Assembly (NCBI RefSeq): GCF_001279585.1
Contig: NZ_LGEC01000114.1
Location: 1 to 64,000, forward strand
Length of the DNA stretch: 64,000 nt
Origin: Nocardiopsis sp. NRRL B-16309
Lineage (GTDB): Bacteria > Actinomycetota > Actinomycetes > Streptosporangiales > Streptosporangiaceae
Reading direction: 5' to 3'
The position numbers were made by a program, and so were the translations under genes. The notes beneath the pieces were generated by a model. That model worked only from the letters and a program-made list of their open reading frames with translations, searched no databases and had not been told where the DNA came from. Shown one piece after another: positions 61,983 through 64,000 of the stretch (its first letter is position 1; each line of letters begins with the position of its first letter).

Positions 61983-64000
61983 TCACCGCCCCGGGCCGCT
62001 CAGCGGCCGGGGCGCCGAGCGGTCCGGACGTGCCGGACGCTCGGCCGGAGCCCGGACCCGGCCGGGGCCGACCCGGCGGAGCACGGTCCCGATCCCGCGC
62101 GTGCGGGTCCGTCCGGAGGTACCGGCGTCCATCCAGGACCGCACCTGTTCGGCCGTGTCCGGGGCCACCGCGCCGATCAGCGCGTAGGCGTCGCGGCGCA
62201 GGGCCGGGCGCAGCCCGCGCAGGGCCGGGGCCAGGACCTGGTCCAGGAGGGTGCCCCGCTCCGCCTCCCAGGCGGGGCTTCCGCCGCGCGACCACCACAG
62301 CCACGCGTGCGCGGCGCACATGCGGTGGTCGCCGCGCAGGACGGGCGGGAGTTCGGCGCGTGCCCGACGGGTGTAGGCCGCCGCCAGTTCCGGGGTGGCC
62401 CGCGCCGCGAACTCCGCGAACTCCAGGGCGAAGACGCGGTCGTCGGCCGCGAAACCGTCGGGATCCACGACCCGCTCCACCACCGCGCGGGCGGCGTCCT
62501 CGCCCAGCGGGCCGCGCCCGGCCCGGCTCAGGAGCAGCTCCATGTGGCGGCGGACCACCCGGTCCGTGCCCGCTCCCCTGCCCACGTCGCGCAGCCGTCC
62601 GGTGAGCGCCACGAGTTCCACGACCGGCCGGTGCCGGGACGGGAAGAGGTCCAGATAGTGGTCCATGAGCAGGTCGGCGAGGGCCGTGACGCGATGATGC
62701 GGCCGCCGCGCCGCGACCACGAGGGCCGAGGCGGCCCCGGCCACGTCGGGGTGGGGGCGCGCCAGCAGCATGCGGGCCGCGCGGCCGGTGTCGGGTCCGC
62801 TCCCGGCCCACACCATGCGCAGGGCCAGCCGAACGGAGGCACCGTCCGGATCGCCTCCGGAGGCCAGCGTGTCTGTGACCAGGGCGAACTCGGCGAGGTC
62901 GGTGTCCGTGGAGCGCGCGTCCCGGCGGGCGGCGACGAGCCGCTGGACGGCCCGCAGGGCGCGCAGCGGCAGTGGTGGCGGATCCAGGAGCCAGGCGGGC
63001 GCGTCCCGGGCGACCAGGTCCAGGACGGGCCCGGGTTCGTCGCGCGCGAGGGTGTCCAGCGCACGCAGGACGACGGCGCGCGAACGGGCCTGCCCGGGTT
63101 CGCCGAGGAGTGCCCCGACCTCCGCGCGGCCCGGGCCGCCGTCGAGCAGCGGCGGCACCAGGAGCCGGGCCGCGTGCTCCTCCTGGAGGTGGGGCTGGAC
63201 CAGCGCCTCGCTCAACCGGAACAGGTCGAGCAGGACGTGGACGGGCGTGCCGTCACGGGCGAGCGCCTCCTGGAGCGCGCGCCGGGCGGGCCGGAGCACA
63301 CGGTCGTCACCCGCCGACCCGAGCCGGGTACGGGCCCAGCGCAGCACCTCACGCAGGTCGGCGTGGTCCGGCTCGTCGACGAGCAGAGCGGGCAGGGCGC
63401 CCAGTGCCGCGGTGACCAGCGGGGCGGTGAGGGCGGAGTCGAACCGGCGCTCCAGCGCATCGGCGAGATCGCGGGCCGGCTCCGGGCGCAGCGGGCCCTC
63501 GGCGGTCAGCGCGGCGAGCAGTACCGCCCACCACGAACGGGGGCGCGCGTCGACGCGGTCGCGGCACCAGGACACCGCGTCGGGGGCCACCACGGCCGGG
63601 AGCGCGATCCCCTCGGCCAGGGCGGCGCAGGCCAGGGCACCGCCCAGCTCCCGTACCCGTCGCGCCAGGGGTGCGCCGGGGTCCCGCGGTTCGGCGGAGG
63701 CGGTGGCGCGCACCAGGGCGCCGTGCCCGGCCTCCCACAGCGCCGCGGCCGCGACGGCCCAGGTGAGCGGTGTGGTGACGGAATCCGCGCCCGTGGGCGG
63801 ATGCACCCGGTACCGGTCGCCGGTCGCGGTGTCGGCGAGTGGAGCGCAGTCCCCGGTGACGCCGATGACGTGGTGCGGGGACAGGTCGGGCCGCCGGGTG
63901 TAGGTGGTGAAGGTGAGCCGTTCGGCCAGGTCGGCGGGCAGGCTGTGGCAGGCCAGGGCGATCCAGTGGGCGACCTCGGCACTGGAGCCGACCAGGACGA
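61983..64000 (-). CDS. GTPase-associated protein 1 (GAP1)-like protein, 5' end outside the window
   Basis: About 672 residues are visible; a GTG at 63806 could look like a start, but the frame stays open and homologous to the window edge (SSAEVAHWIALACHSLPADL, LTFTTYTRRPDLSPHHVIGV). That segment is the ending of the GAP1 N-terminal type 2 domain. The long Ala/Leu/Arg helical remainder fits the middle and C-terminal GAP1 regions. Such proteins are encoded with GTPases in predicted actinobacterial conflict systems; the partner genes would be to the right. Assignment is by pattern recognition. Confidence 0.72.
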   Translation of the reverse strand, partial: VLVGSSAEVAHWIALACHSLPADLAERLTFTTYTRRPDLSPHHVIGVTGDCAPLADTATGDRYRVHPPTGADSVTTPLTWAVAAAALWEAGHGALVRATASAEPRDPGAPLARRVRELGGALACAALAEGIALPAVVAPDAVSWCRDRVDARPRSWWAVLLAALTAEGPLRPEPARDLADALERRFDSALTAPLVTAALGALPALLVDEPDHADLREVLRWARTRLGSAGDDRVLRPARRALQEALARDGTPVHVLLDLFRLSEALVQPHLQEEHAARLLVPPLLDGGPGRAEVGALLGEPGQARSRAVVLRALDTLARDEPGPVLDLVARDAPAWLLDPPPLPLRALRAVQRLVAARRDARSTDTDLAEFALVTDTLASGGDPDGASVRLALRMVWAGSGPDTGRAARMLLARPHPDVAGAASALVVAARRPHHRVTALADLLMDHYLDLFPSRHRPVVELVALTGRLRDVGRGAGTDRVVRRHMELLLSRAGRGPLGEDAARAVVERVVDPDGFAADDRVFALEFAEFAARATPELAAAYTRRARAELPPVLRGDHRMCAAHAWLWWSRGGSPAWEAERGTLLDQVLAPALRGLRPALRRDAYALIGAVAPDTAEQVRSWMDAGTSGRTRTRGIGTVLRRVGPGRVRAPAERPARPDRSAPRPLSGPGR

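Overview
The window is high-GC DNA with actinomycete-style genes: PknG-type kinase, pyruvate carboxylase, a class F sortase with an Excalibur substrate, a DUF5753 regulator, many TetR/HxlR regulators and GTG starts. Gene content and the secreted GH11 xylanase suggest a soil actinomycete, most like Nocardiopsis or another Nocardiopsaceae. That assignment is inference; no rRNA or tRNA gene is present to fix it.

Layout. 0-5.5 kb: a PknG-like kinase, then a methyltransferase divergent from a 31-residue peptide gene and a YcaO protein, which together look like a small RiPP locus. 5.7-12.4 kb: SGNH hydrolase with a TetR regulator and a palindromic operator, a DUF1330 protein divergent from a MatB-like acyl-CoA synthetase with a second palindrome between them, and a rifampicin monooxygenase (Rox) homologue carrying triplet-phased repeat expansions. 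12.7-21.2 kb: an orphan YezG/DUF1444-like immunity protein, GH11-CBM2 xylanase with operator-like palindromes upstream, HD-domain protein, EthD-like protein, YjbR-like protein, and the Excalibur/sortase pair. 21.2-25 kb: an AT-richer small ORF, a Ser/Thr kinase fused to an LCCL domain, and a hypothetical protein.

25-31 kb is a metal/copper module: a PepSY membrane protein, then on the minus strand a membrane protein, ECF sigma factor, Sco, Tat-exported DyP peroxidase and PCu(A)C chaperone. Sco, DyP and PCu(A)C genes are also grouped in Streptomyces. 31-41.3 kb holds a GT2 glycosyltransferase, a large ATPase-LuxR regulator, a lipoprotein-like secreted protein, a TPR-CHAT protease and, convergent to it, a membrane protein with a zinc-ribbon partner.

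41.5-51 kb is a decayed conflict/defence island. It holds a DUF4259 immunity protein after a probable toxin-tail remnant, a Panacea-PemK toxin-antitoxin operon, a coiled-coil membrane protein with a probable ATT start, a CBS-HEPN protein, the C-terminal stump of a type ISP restriction enzyme with an in-frame TGA, NUDIX and IS1634-type transposase fragments, a frameshifted ATP-binding protein with its DUF5753 regulator, and a junction where a helicase fragment meets a truncated PQQ-like protein.

51-64 kb returns to ordinary metabolism: quinone-oxidoreductase-like protein divergent from TetR, a secreted alpha/beta hydrolase, thiolase and thioesterase divergent from an HxlR regulator with a three-copy operator, a small secreted cysteine protein, pyruvate carboxylase with a strong terminator, and the 3' part of a GTPase-associated protein 1 (GAP1) gene that runs off the right edge.

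The best candidates for something undescribed are the YcaO/short-peptide locus, the Panacea-PemK pair with the nearby CBS-HEPN protein, and the LCCL-kinase.
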